From JBBTCX01 sp964494205 (GTDB lineage Bacteria; Planctomycetota; Phycisphaerae; UBA1845), in the NCBI GenBank assembly GCA_964494205.1, contig CAZBRD010000004.1, positions 248,001 through 312,000 on the forward strand: a stretch of 64,000 nt of DNA, written 5' to 3'. Below the pieces are notes generated by a model. It did not search any database. It was not told where the DNA came from and saw only the letters and a list, made by a program, of their open reading frames with translations. The position numbers and the translations under genes are program-made. This document shows, piece by piece, positions 17,601-25,965 of the stretch. How positions within the stretch are numbered: position 1 is the first letter of the stretch; the number at the start of each line of letters is the position of its first letter.

Positions 17601-19002
17601 CGACCGACTCCGGTAGGCCACGATCGATCACCAACCGGAGGTTCTTGATCAGCTCGTTCGGCTCTTTGAAATCCTTCGTGCGAAGCGAAAACGGAATGCC
17701 GGCTTTGTGCAGACGGATGACGTTGTTTACCTGCTCCTCCCAGAGTCGCCTGCGCTCTTGCTGAACTTTCAACGGCTCATACTGTTTTTTCTCGTCGCTT
17801 TCTTTCTTCGACTTTTCAGCTGTCTCATCCGATTTCTTTTCGGTGGCGTCGGGCATGTCGGGCTCGTGCGTCTTCTCCTTCTGCGCGACCTCTTCACCTT
17901 CGGGCTTTGGTTCGTCCTTTTTGCCCTCAGCTTTTTCCTTCTCTTTTTCCTTGTCTTTGCCTTTATCTTTGTCTTTCTTTTTTCCAAAGATGGGTTCTTC
18001 GTCGAACTTGAGGCTCAGAATGAGCGGGACGCGCTCGGCCTTGATACGATCAATGACCTTCCACGCCTCGCGGCCGCCGGTAATAACCGGGTTTAGGTTG
18101 AATTCCGCGCATAGATCGAGTGCGCGATTGATCTCATTCTGTGTGTTGGCTTCGAAAATAATTCGCTGCGTGCGAGCGAGCATCGGCTGAAGTGCTGCCA
18201 GAGCCCGATCCTCAGCCACGCGCTTGCCCGATGTCGGGTGACGCTCCTCGTATTTGAGCATCTTTGCGTTCCAGCGCGCGTCGAGCAGCGTTTGGCGAAA
18301 CTGGGCGAAAACGCCGAGCAGCGTTTGCGGATAATCGCCGTCTTCACCCGTGGAAAACGATGCGTGCATGCCGATGTCATCCGCGAGGATCGATCGACGT
18401 AGGGGCGCTCCGCTGAGACTCAGAACGTCGCTGGTCCCTGCAAAAATGCCGTCACGCGGAGCAATCACAGCAGCGGTGAACCCGGAGGAACGCCAGTTTT
18501 CGAGCTTCTTGTCGTCCGGTGCGTATTGCTCGATCGCACGCGACTTCGGCCTGACGCCTCTGCGACCAGCCATGTGCATCGCGGGCATGAACGCACTTGC
18601 GAGGTCGGGGTTTTCGTCTTCGGTCAGCAAGCGTTCTTCGCGCGAACGCGTCTTGTCCGGTATCCCAAGATACGACTGGGCATCAATAAGGCCCGGATAG
18701 GCAAATAGCTTCGAGCCGTCGATTGATTCCGCATCCGTTGGCACGGGTGTATCGACGCCGACGGCTGCGATTCGGCCATCGCGCATGACAATGTTGACTC
18801 GCTCCGTTGTTGAACCATCGGGGTTCACGAGCGTGACATTCGTGATCGCCGTCGGCGACTCGAACTCGGCCTTGAGTGTCGCGGGCAGTGCGAAGCCGAG
18901 GGTAATTGCGAACAGAATGAATCTGAATTGAACAGATCTTATCAATGCGGAAATGACACCAAATGTTCGCCGATGGCTGACCAGAATGCGCGCGTACGTC
19001 AT
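14614..19002 (-). CDS. Exported triple amidohydrolase-like protein
   Basis: A 1,462-residue protein with a signal peptide (about residues 22-45). Three amidohydrolase-like modules follow one another. Module 1 (about 50-515) opens with FAYPGLIDAQSYLG, module 2 (about 595-1035) with FVMPGIIDCHSHLG, and module 3 (about 1045-1440) with HVYPGLIDAGSVLG. Only module 2 keeps the HxH metal pair (near residue 651); it also has further histidines in ITVHCHS and GVWHHVLEG. Modules 1 and 3 lack HxH. Lysine/glutamate-rich low-complexity inserts lie at about 337-405 and 520-577. The family is related to imidazolonepropionase/prolidase-type secreted enzymes; the substrate is unknown. Confidence 0.82.
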   Translation of the reverse strand: MTYARILVSHRRTFGVISALIRSVQFRFILFAITLGFALPATLKAEFESPTAITNVTLVNPDGSTTERVNIVMRDGRIAAVGVDTPVPTDAESIDGSKLFAYPGLIDAQSYLGIPDKTRSREERLLTEDENPDLASAFMPAMHMAGRRGVRPKSRAIEQYAPDDKKLENWRSSGFTAAVIAPRDGIFAGTSDVLSLSGAPLRRSILADDIGMHASFSTGEDGDYPQTLLGVFAQFRQTLLDARWNAKMLKYEERHPTSGKRVAEDRALAALQPMLARTQRIIFEANTQNEINRALDLCAEFNLNPVITGGREAWKVIDRIKAERVPLILSLKFDEEPIFGKKKDKDKGKDKEKEKEKAEGKKDEPKPEGEEVAQKEKTHEPDMPDATEKKSDETAEKSKKESDEKKQYEPLKVQQERRRLWEEQVNNVIRLHKAGIPFSLRTKDFKEPNELIKNLRLVIDRGLPESVALAALTTTPAELLGLKQQVGAIAPGQLANVILTDKRLADEKSKVKKVFVEGTKFELDRDDEKKDKDSDKAKADKTKESEDEEKKDTAKDEKKADEKPAEDKQKNWPTFESEVLADRIPKTKTNGNVLIQNATILPVTSTPLQKASILIQNGKIAAIGDISPVPQGVTVIDGTGKFVMPGIIDCHSHLGIDGVNEGAHSISAEVRIGDLIDPQDTAIYRAAAGGATTHHAMHGSANTIGGQCVVFKLKYERPVSEMLIPSAARTIKFALGENVKQSNFFNAYGKRFPNTRLGVEAVLRGAFEAAREYQSEWADYDAAAKQGVDAIIPRKDLKLDALSEVLAGKITVHCHSYRSDEILRLIDVAEEYGIRIGVWHHVLEGYRIAPEIARHGSGGSTFANMWAYKVEAYGAIPHNAAFMTDAGICSTVNSDSANTIRYMNQEAAKCIRWGALNETEALKLVTLNAAKQLQIDDRVGSLEVGKDGDLAIFNGHPLNTFSKNVMTIIDGEVFFEDTREPSLTDATSLPIAATFDRTIPQTPHRAYAIVGATVHPISSPPIQNATVVIVEDKIKAVGPEAIIPPGAGVIQARGLHVYPGLIDAGSVLGLNEIDSIRSTRDNSEIGTFNPHLIAANAVHPHSEHFRIARTTGITTTLTEPSGGRISGQSSVIHLDGWTEAEMSVVRAFGLHLSVPSLPVDPAEESLDHDERTHRERGASCCMGGAAAHDGIDYDSLRGAAEDEARKKRKDDHKKSLKELEDYLSKAKQYAKVKQAVEKDKSIKFEIDLTLEAMVPYVRGEKPILFGADSYKQILDTIDFAEKHSLKCIIRGGKESWKLATTLAEKKIPVILGTPYGYPSSNFEPWDSVYRCAGVLDAAGVSIAFASDSSSDSYNLGTEVGMAVAHGLPVERAEYALTLGAAEIFGIADRVGSIEVGKHADLIVTTATPLQTVSQVTHMFIDGRPIELTSMHTESYTKFKNRPAPKLPPSRTDLRGPKSMTAK

Positions 19003-19153
19003 GCTAATTCCTACAAAAAAAGCAGTGGCCGGGATGTTGCGCGAAAGCCTCTCAACCCACCCAGCCGTGACAGGTTAGTTTAGTGGGCCTGAGAATGAGT
19101 GTCGATTCAATGAACTGTTGCCATTTGGCGGTTTGTCAGTTATTCATCCGGCC

Positions 19154-20902
19154 ATGAAATGGTCTGAATTCTTTATACCAACAACGAAAGAGACGCCTTC
19201 GGACGCGGTCGTTCCGTCGCATCAGTTGATGATTCGCGCCGGGTTGATTCGGCAGGTGGTGGCTGGGGCGTATACGTATCTGCCACTGGGGTATCGATCT
19301 TTGCGGAAGGTGGAAGCGATCGTCCGCGAGGAGATGAACGCCAAGGGCGCGATTGAGCTGCACATGCCCGCGATGCATCCGATCGAATGGTGGGAGCAGA
19401 CGGGTCGCGTGGAGGCGATGGGCGATGTGCTGCTGCGACTCGCGGGCAAGGGCGATGATTGGCGGACGCGAACCTGCCTCGGCCCGACGCACGAAGAGGT
19501 CATCACCGAAACGGCGAAGGCGTACATCAACAGCTACAAGCAGCTTCCGGTGAACCTTTATCAGATTCAGACGAAGTTTCGCGGCGAAGCGAGGCCAAAG
19601 AGCGGCGTGCTGCGCACGCGCGAGTTTCTGATGAAGGACGCGTATTCGTTCCACACGTGCAAGGAAGGCCCGGGCGGACTCGATGAGACGTACGACAAGA
19701 TGTACGACGCCTATTGCCGCATTTTTGGGCGTGCGGGGCTTCCGTATGTCGCGTGCGAGGCGGACTCGGGGCCGATCGGAGGCGACGCGTCGCACGAGTT
19801 CATGGTGCCGACCGAAGCGGGCGAGGATTATCTCGTACAGGCGGAAGATGGAAAGTATGCGGCCAATCTTGAACGGGCGGAGATTGAGGCGATCGCAGAC
19901 AAGAAGGACGGCACGAACGCGGCGATGAAGGAAGTTCACACGCCGGGGATGTCGACCATTGGCGATGTATCGAATTTCCTGAAATGTACGCCGGACAAGA
20001 TGATTAAGACGATTGTCTACGATGTCGGCGGTGAGGCACTGGTCGCGCTGGTGCGCGGCGATCATGAGGTTAACGAAGGCAAGCTGCGCCGTGCGGCAGG
20101 TGTCAAACACTTGGCACTGGCGGAGCCGGCGCTGATCAAGAAAGTGACCGGGGCTGAGGTCGGATTCGCGGGGCCTGTCGGATTGAAGGCACGCATCATC
20201 GCCGACCAAGCAGTCAGCGTGATGCACGATGCCGCAACCGGTGCGAATAAGACCGATTATCACATTACCGGCGTGAACCCGGGACGCGATTTCACGATCA
20301 CCGAGGTCGCGGACATTCGCAATGCCGTCGAGGGTGACCGTGCGAAGAACGGTTCGCTGCTGAAGTTCCGCAAGTGCATCGAAATCGGTCACGTGTTCAA
20401 GCTCGGCACGAAATACTCAGACTCCATGCAGGCGACGTGTCTCGATCAGAACGGCAAGCCCGCGCCGTTCATCATGGGGTGTTACGGCATCGGCCTGAAT
20501 CGCATCATGGCGGCGGCGATCGAAGCCTTCCACGATGAGAACGGCATCAAGTGGCCGGCGTCGATTGCACCGTTCCAGACAGCGGTCATCGCACTGGATA
20601 TTCGCGACGATAGTGTCACTTCGCTGGCACAAAAGCTGCACGATGATCTTGCTGCCTCTGGCATCGACGTCATCCTCGACGACCGCGACCAGCGGCCGGG
20701 GTTCAAGTTCAAGGATGCTGATCTGATTGGGTTCCCGGTGCGCATCGTGGTCGGCAAGAAGGGCTTGGCTGAAGGCGTCGTCGAAGTGCAGGTCCGCAAG
20801 ACGGGCGAGTTGCACAAGATCGCACCGGACAAGGCTGTCGGCAGTGTGAAGGCGATGATCGACGAATTGCTGAAGAACGAGAATACGTATCGGGCAGCTT
20901 AG
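19154..20902 (+). CDS. proS: Prolyl-tRNA synthetase (bacterial type, with editing domain)
   Basis: A 582-residue class II aminoacyl-tRNA synthetase that charges tRNA-Pro. Motif 2 lies around KFRGEARPKSGVLRTREFLM, and motif 3 around MGCYGIGLNRIMAAAIEA. Between them is the INS editing domain (about residues 225-385; DKMIKTIVYDVGGEALVALV), which hydrolyses Ala-tRNA-Pro. The anticodon-binding domain closes the protein (DVILDDRDQRPGFKFKDADL). The ATG at 19154 gives the conserved MKWSEFFIPTTKETPSDAV start; the frame extends 12 codons further upstream. It is transcribed alone on the plus strand. Confidence 0.97.
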   Translation: MKWSEFFIPTTKETPSDAVVPSHQLMIRAGLIRQVVAGAYTYLPLGYRSLRKVEAIVREEMNAKGAIELHMPAMHPIEWWEQTGRVEAMGDVLLRLAGKGDDWRTRTCLGPTHEEVITETAKAYINSYKQLPVNLYQIQTKFRGEARPKSGVLRTREFLMKDAYSFHTCKEGPGGLDETYDKMYDAYCRIFGRAGLPYVACEADSGPIGGDASHEFMVPTEAGEDYLVQAEDGKYAANLERAEIEAIADKKDGTNAAMKEVHTPGMSTIGDVSNFLKCTPDKMIKTIVYDVGGEALVALVRGDHEVNEGKLRRAAGVKHLALAEPALIKKVTGAEVGFAGPVGLKARIIADQAVSVMHDAATGANKTDYHITGVNPGRDFTITEVADIRNAVEGDRAKNGSLLKFRKCIEIGHVFKLGTKYSDSMQATCLDQNGKPAPFIMGCYGIGLNRIMAAAIEAFHDENGIKWPASIAPFQTAVIALDIRDDSVTSLAQKLHDDLAASGIDVILDDRDQRPGFKFKDADLIGFPVRIVVGKKGLAEGVVEVQVRKTGELHKIAPDKAVGSVKAMIDELLKNENTYRAA

Positions 20903-21001
20903 GTCCTAGACAGTCTCGATCCAGTTCTTCTTGTCGTGCGCAGGCAATTGCTCGACATGGCATAGTTCAGTTTAAATTGACCGAGCGATCTAATTCGCTA
21001 T

Positions 21002-22348
21002 TTGAGACCCATTCTAATTGTGTTTCTAATCGTAGGGGCCATTAACTGGCTCTTCAGCGACACGTACGCGCGCTACTTCCCTTCCAAGACCAATCCTAAC
21101 GAGCTGCGATTTAATCACTTCGGAACCTATGAGGATTTCGAGTTTTGGCGGGACTTAATCCGAGAGTTCGAACAGCTGCATCCTAACCGGCAAATCAAAC
21201 AGGAATATGTCGTCGGTGTTGGCGGCGAATACAACACGAAAATCCGCCAGCAGGTCTTGACAGGGAATGTGCCTGATGTGTTTCTCATGCAGCTTGCGCC
21301 GTTTCAGGAACTGGCCGGTTCGTTTACAGAGTTAGATTTAGCGATCGACGCCGAAGATTCGGTGATCACTGAGCAGGAACTGTCCCCGCTTGAACCAAAC
21401 AGCGTCTCATCATTTCGAGTCAACCGTCGACTTCGCGGGTTGCCGGTCTCTGGCGGAAGTTTGCTCATCTATATCAACGAAGAGTGCTTCCGGCGCGCGG
21501 AGGCGTTTCGTGGAATTGCGATACCTCGACCCGATGAAAACTGGACGATGGACGACTTTCGCGAAACCGCTCGCCTGCTCACTTGTGATCTTGATGGCGA
21601 CGGAACGCCGGATCAATTCGGATTTTGGCGGCCACGGTGGATTTACTTCTTGCCGTTTCTCTGGTCGTTCGGCGCGGAAATTGTCGACGATTTGGCGAAA
21701 GAATGGTTGCTTCATGGATCCGCAGCAGAGGAAGCGCTGGCGTACTTTCAGGATTTAACTCTTACAAACCGCGTGTGCCCGACGGACGACGAAGTGCCGC
21801 AGTTGTTTCAGGATGTTGGTTTTCTGACCGGCAAAGTGGCTATGTGTGTGAACGGGCCGTGGTTTCAGCCATTTCTGGCGAAGACGCGATTGGCTGATTC
21901 ATATTCGGTCGCGCCAATTCCATTCGGGCCTGACGGACGTGCGACACGAGTCACATGGGACGCGGTCGTGATGGCCAAGGATTTGCCGCCACAGCGCCGC
22001 GAGCTCGCGCGCGAGTTCGTTCGTTTCATCGCATCGAAGAACGTGCAGGACCGGATCGCACGGTCAGGTCGCGCGGTGCCGGCGCGGGTTGATTCGCAAG
22101 AATTGTATGTCGAGGCTGACGCCGAAAGGCGAAGACCATTTGTTGAAGCGCTCTCCTATTCCAGACTCCAGCCACAACTGCGGCGTTTCAACGAGATCGA
22201 TCGGTTGTTAAACGGCGCACTCAACAAACTGGCTGATCCAAGATCGCGAGCCGACGCCAATGGTGTCATTAGGGAAATTGAAAACGATCCCGTGATCAAA
22301 CAAGTTTTTTCGCATTCTAGAAAGGAAGGAGGTCTGTTGACGAACTAG
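21002..22348 (+). CDS. Sugar ABC transporter substrate-binding protein
   Basis: A 448-residue family-1 extracellular solute-binding protein (maltose-binding-protein class). The N-terminus is a signal anchor or signal peptide (PILIVFLIVGAINWLF) without a lipobox. Typical features are YNTKIRQQVLTGNVPDVFLM, VSGGSLLIYIN, and GKVAMCVNGPWFQPFLA, where the binding cleft is formed. It starts at TTG; no ATG lies near the start and an in-frame stop at 20978 limits the choice. It is followed by a single permease gene, so this is part of a carbohydrate importer of unknown specificity. Confidence 0.88.
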   Translation: MRPILIVFLIVGAINWLFSDTYARYFPSKTNPNELRFNHFGTYEDFEFWRDLIREFEQLHPNRQIKQEYVVGVGGEYNTKIRQQVLTGNVPDVFLMQLAPFQELAGSFTELDLAIDAEDSVITEQELSPLEPNSVSSFRVNRRLRGLPVSGGSLLIYINEECFRRAEAFRGIAIPRPDENWTMDDFRETARLLTCDLDGDGTPDQFGFWRPRWIYFLPFLWSFGAEIVDDLAKEWLLHGSAAEEALAYFQDLTLTNRVCPTDDEVPQLFQDVGFLTGKVAMCVNGPWFQPFLAKTRLADSYSVAPIPFGPDGRATRVTWDAVVMAKDLPPQRRELAREFVRFIASKNVQDRIARSGRAVPARVDSQELYVEADAERRRPFVEALSYSRLQPQLRRFNEIDRLLNGALNKLADPRSRADANGVIREIENDPVIKQVFSHSRKEGGLLTN

Positions 22349-22438
22349 CGACCAACGTGCGGTCGAATAACAGTCAGCGGCGTTCGTGCGCGACGGCGTT
22401 TGGGCCGTTCTCCTACGCGCGGGGAATCCATCTGCCGC

Positions 22439-23446
22439 ATGACGCCTCGATTTCGAACGGCCTTTCTTTTTCTCGGGCCGTGGATCGTCGGCGCACTTTT
22501 CTTCTTTCTTCTCCCCTTCTTCACCGCCTTTTTCCTCTCCATGACCGGCAATGGCACTCGCGATCAAATTAATGAACTTCAATTTGTCGGCGGCGAAAAC
22601 TACCGGCAACTCTTGGCCGTGGATGCGAGCAAACCGGATACCGATAGAGCACCGTGGCATGTCGATGCGCTTAACGGCCGATTGAAAGACAAGAGGTTCT
22701 TCAACTCGATCAAAAACAGTTTTTTCTATTCGCTGGTGGCTGTACCGACTGGTTTGCTCGTCTCGCTCGGGCTTGCCACTCTGCTCAATCGCTCATTCCG
22801 CGGTGCAACGATTGTCCGCAGCCTTTTCTATCTGCCGAGCGTGCTAGGCGGCGTAGCTACCATTGTGATCTGGAGTTGGTTGTTCAACCCGCAATTCGGA
22901 TGGATCAACGAAATAATCCGTGGTGCATACGCGATCATTGATCCCGTTGTTCAATTCGCAACCGGGACCAGCAGCAGAAGTTGGCCGACACCGGATTGGT
23001 TGTATTCGCCGCTATGGTGCTTGCCCGCGTTGGTAATCATGCACTGCTGGACGTGCGGAGCGTCGATGCTCGTGTTTCTCGCTGCACTGCGGCGGATTCC
23101 ATTGGAGTTGCTTGATGCAGCGCGGATCGATGGTGCCACGCGACGGCAGCGATTCGTGCACGTGGTACTCCCTCAGATCGCGCCGGTAGTCCTATTCAAT
23201 GCGGCAGTCATGTGGGGGTTCACGATGCAGTCCTTCAGCGAGCCGTATCTGTTGCAGAATCGGCAGCAGGATGACGAACTGCTTTTTGTCAGCTTGCATA
23301 TTTATCGCACTGCCTTTGAGTCGCCTTATCGAGTGGGTTATGCCAGCGCGATGGCGTGCGTGTTGTTTGTAGTGCTTATGGTAACCACGTTGCCGATGTG
23401 GTGGTTAGGGCGAAAGTGGGGATCGGGCGAATCTCAAGAACGATGA
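22439..23446 (+). CDS. Sugar ABC transporter permease (MalF-like)
   Basis: A 335-residue integral membrane protein with about six helices. The EAA loop that contacts the ATPase is visible as LELLDAARIDGATRRQRF. The first helix (TAFLFLGPWIVGALFFFLLP) and the conserved FRGATIVRSLFYLPSVLGG segment identify the MalF side of the permease pair. The frame opens earlier with TTG at 22400; the ATG at 22439 gives the usual short N-terminus. No second permease (MalG) and no ATPase follow, because the next gene is on the other strand. Those partners must be elsewhere or shared with another importer. Confidence 0.88.
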   Translation: MTPRFRTAFLFLGPWIVGALFFFLLPFFTAFFLSMTGNGTRDQINELQFVGGENYRQLLAVDASKPDTDRAPWHVDALNGRLKDKRFFNSIKNSFFYSLVAVPTGLLVSLGLATLLNRSFRGATIVRSLFYLPSVLGGVATIVIWSWLFNPQFGWINEIIRGAYAIIDPVVQFATGTSSRSWPTPDWLYSPLWCLPALVIMHCWTCGASMLVFLAALRRIPLELLDAARIDGATRRQRFVHVVLPQIAPVVLFNAAVMWGFTMQSFSEPYLLQNRQQDDELLFVSLHIYRTAFESPYRVGYASAMACVLFVVLMVTTLPMWWLGRKWGSGESQER

Positions 23447-23449
23447 ACC

Positions 23450-23475
23450 ACAAAGACACAAAGGCACCAAGGAAG
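23450..23475 (+). repeat. ACCACAAAGACACAAAGGCACC-like short dispersed sequence
   Basis: The 95-base gap between the convergent permease and lpxA genes carries a purine-rich sequence, ACCACAAAGACACAAAGG and a short extension, of a type often repeated in intergenic DNA of environmental bacteria. Only one copy was seen here, so calling it a repeat rests on recollection of other genomes. Confidence 0.3.
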
Positions 23476-23541
23476 AAATGAACTGAGTGCGCTGGATGGT
23501 TACTAGCGCCGACTTTCTCAACTTTGCATCTGAGTTGACGC

Positions 23542-24621
23542 TTAAACTACCGGCGCGAAAGTTGCGGTAACCGTTATGTGTTCCTTCAGCGCGATTCGAA
23601 CTGGGTTTTCGCTGCCTGCCTGGGCACCGTTCCAACCTGCAAACACCCAGCCGGCGTCGGCGCTCGCCTGCAGTTCTATGACGTGGCTGTGTTCAGTTGG
23701 TGCACCGTTGGTGAGTCGCTGAACCGAACCGCGGCCGACAATGTTAACCGTCAGATTCTTCTCATCGTCAAGCTTCCACGAGTTGCGATGCACCGGGTCA
23801 TGCCGCAGGGATTCGAGGTAGCGGCCATGACGCCCGTGGGCGAAGGAGCGCATCAGGAATTCGCAAAGATATCGAACGTGCGGATTGAGCGTGGTGTCAT
23901 CCAACATGCACTGCACGCGGTCGCGGATCGGTGTCGCGCTCATGCGTGCGCGGCGAGAAAACAGCTTCATGAACGCCTGCTTGAGCGAACTGATGTCTTC
24001 CTGTTTGTAGCCGCTTCGTTGCAGGCCGATGCCGTTAACCATGCGGATTTCGGAGCGACTGCCGCGGGCGGCCACCACGATCATGAACGGCGGCACGTCG
24101 GCTGCGACACGCGTCATACCGCCGATGAAGGCATTGCGGCCAATCGTGACAAAGTGATGCACAGCCGTCATGCCGCCCATGTTGACGTTGTCCTCCACGA
24201 CGACGTGTCCGGCAAACTGCACGTTGTTGGCGAACACACAGCGATTGCCGATGCGACAGTCGTGAGCAACATGCACGCCAACCAAAAGAAAGTTCTTATC
24301 GCCGATGCTGGTGACTCCGCCGCCATTGCCGGTGCCCGGGTGGATCGTCACCATTTCGCGGAAGATATTGTTCTTGCCGATTTCGAGCGTCGTGCGTTCA
24401 CCGGAGAACTTAAGGTCCTGCGGATTCATGCCGAGGACAGCCTGCGGAAAGACTTCGCAGTTCTCGCCCAGCGTGGTGTATCCGTTGATGGTCGCGTGGT
24501 GGTGAATCCGGCAGCCGTCGCCGAGGCGAACATGCGGACCGATGAAGCTGTAGGCGCCGACTTCCACGTCGCGCCCCAAATGTGCTCCCCGTTCTATGAC
24601 GGCTGTTGGATGAATACTCAC
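23542..24621 (-). CDS. lpxA: LpxA acyltransferase with a C-terminal InlB-type repeat
   Basis: Residues 1-270 are UDP-N-acetylglucosamine O-acyltransferase, the first step of lipid A synthesis in the cytoplasm. The left-handed beta-helix hexapeptide repeats are clear, and the catalytic histidine is H120 in HVAHDCRIGN. Normal LpxA ends near residue 262. Here a linker is followed by residues 288-357, which read as one InlB B-repeat/Flg_new-type domain (GRGSV..., GWVFAGWNG, ITVTATF). Such domains are normally found in secreted or surface proteins. It is the last gene of the bamA-skp-lpxD-lpxC-lpxA run, 24 bases after lpxC. Confidence 0.93.
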   Translation of the reverse strand: MSIHPTAVIERGAHLGRDVEVGAYSFIGPHVRLGDGCRIHHHATINGYTTLGENCEVFPQAVLGMNPQDLKFSGERTTLEIGKNNIFREMVTIHPGTGNGGGVTSIGDKNFLLVGVHVAHDCRIGNRCVFANNVQFAGHVVVEDNVNMGGMTAVHHFVTIGRNAFIGGMTRVAADVPPFMIVVAARGSRSEIRMVNGIGLQRSGYKQEDISSLKQAFMKLFSRRARMSATPIRDRVQCMLDDTTLNPHVRYLCEFLMRSFAHGRHGRYLESLRHDPVHRNSWKLDDEKNLTVNIVGRGSVQRLTNGAPTEHSHVIELQASADAGWVFAGWNGAQAGSENPVRIALKEHITVTATFAPVV

Positions 24622-24645
24622 GACCGCGCCCTTTCTTCTACTTCC

Positions 24646-25965
24646 TTATGGTCCTTCCGCATCGGTGAGAATGAACTTGATCTCCGCCTCCGCCACCAGA
24701 TCGCTGCCGACCCGAGCGCGACCCTGAAGGTGGCCGATGTTGGACCGTACCCGTATTGCTTCCGCCTCGACGAGGAGCTGATCTCCCGGTCGGACGGCTT
24801 TGCGGAATTTCACTTTGTCGAGGCTCAACAGGACGGCAATTTTTCCCTTGTGCTCCAGCGCCTGACTGAGCAGCACGCCGCCGACCTGAGCCATCGATTC
24901 GATTATGAGCACGCCGGGCATGATGGGATCGCCCGGATAATGCCCCTGAAAGAACGCTTCGTTAATAGTGACATTCTTCAACCCAACGACCCGATGCGTT
25001 CCTTCAATCTCGATAATGCGATCGATCATAAGGAACGGGTATCGATGCGGGAGAATGCGCTGCACCTTGTGGATGTCGATAGCCGGTGCCTGCGTGATGA
25101 ACTGGCGCTGCTGGCGAGCGTCCTGTCGCTCGCGGATAGCCTGCACCAGTGAATGATTTAGCGAGTGGCCGCTCTTGCGTGCGAAGACACGACCGATCAA
25201 CGGGCGGCCAAAGAGCGAAAGGTCGCCAATGAGGTCGAGAATCTTGTGCCGGACGCATTCATCGGGGAAACGCAGCGTGTTGCCGATCGGCCCATCTTTG
25301 CCGTACACAACGACGTCGTCGTAGGAAAGATGAGCGCCCATTCCAGAAGCCCTGAGCTGCTCCGCCTCCTGCTCCAGCACAAACGTGCGGGCCGGGGCGA
25401 TGTTGGCTTCAAAGTTTTCCGGCGTCACCGCGATGCGATAGGCCTGGCGACGGATGGGATTCTTGGGACCGTAGTCGAGGTCATACGAAATCTCGAGCAC
25501 TTCTGATTTCGGATCGAGCGGTGGAAGGGCCACAAGCTCAGAATCGCCCTCAATGACACGGACAACCTCGTCAATGACAAACGGTTCGCGCTCGGCGTTC
25601 TGTTCAACGATGCCTGCGTTACGAAGTCCCACCACAAAAGGCAGGCTGCTTCCATCGAGGCCGGGGACTTCGTTACCCGTGAGTTCAATTTGCAGATTAT
25701 CAATACCGAGACCGGCGCAGGCACTGAGGCAATGCTCCACGGTTTCGATGGCGATGGTGCCGTTACGCAGGGCTGTGCGACGAGCCCGCTTGGAGACGTT
25801 TTCTACTTTCGCGGCGATCCGAATCGGCGGAGATTGATCTGTGCGGATGAAACTGATGCCGGTGTGCGGCGGTGCGGGTCGAAGGCGAATAACCGCTGGC
25901 TCTCCGGTGAAGAGGCCGCGGCCTTGAAGTTCCACGTCACGGCTGATGGTGTGTTGATGCTTCAA
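24646..25965 (-). CDS. lpxC: Bifunctional LpxC deacetylase / FabZ dehydratase
   Basis: A 439-residue fusion. Residues 1-285 are UDP-3-O-acyl-N-acetylglucosamine deacetylase: zinc ligands H78 (VEHCLSA), H240 and D244 (RHKILDLIGDL), with H267 in SGHSLNHS. Residues 300-439 are beta-hydroxyacyl-ACP dehydratase FabZ, with catalytic H342 (QGHYPGDPIMPG) and E356. LpxC commits to lipid A synthesis, while FabZ serves fatty acid synthesis with the same hydroxyacyl-ACP pool, so the fusion ties both pathways. The same fusion is known in Bacteroidetes and other groups. Its start lies 29 bases inside the end of lpxD, an unusually long overlap. Confidence 0.96.
   Translation of the reverse strand: MKHQHTISRDVELQGRGLFTGEPAVIRLRPAPPHTGISFIRTDQSPPIRIAAKVENVSKRARRTALRNGTIAIETVEHCLSACAGLGIDNLQIELTGNEVPGLDGSSLPFVVGLRNAGIVEQNAEREPFVIDEVVRVIEGDSELVALPPLDPKSEVLEISYDLDYGPKNPIRRQAYRIAVTPENFEANIAPARTFVLEQEAEQLRASGMGAHLSYDDVVVYGKDGPIGNTLRFPDECVRHKILDLIGDLSLFGRPLIGRVFARKSGHSLNHSLVQAIRERQDARQQRQFITQAPAIDIHKVQRILPHRYPFLMIDRIIEIEGTHRVVGLKNVTINEAFFQGHYPGDPIMPGVLIIESMAQVGGVLLSQALEHKGKIAVLLSLDKVKFRKAVRPGDQLLVEAEAIRVRSNIGHLQGRARVGSDLVAEAEIKFILTDAEGP

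Noticed and set aside
19136..20392. Minus-strand frame of 418 codons in proS
   Set aside because: Antisense shadow; arginine/leucine-rich sequence typical of complement frames in this G+C range.
23450..23475. Insertion sequence remnant between permease and lpxA
   Set aside because: Only a short purine-rich stretch; no inverted repeats or transposase fragment.
23578..25152. Plus-strand frame of 524 codons across lpxA and lpxC
   Set aside because: It is antisense to two well-supported genes and has no domain or signal; it exists because codon usage of the minus-strand genes leaves few stops on the complement.
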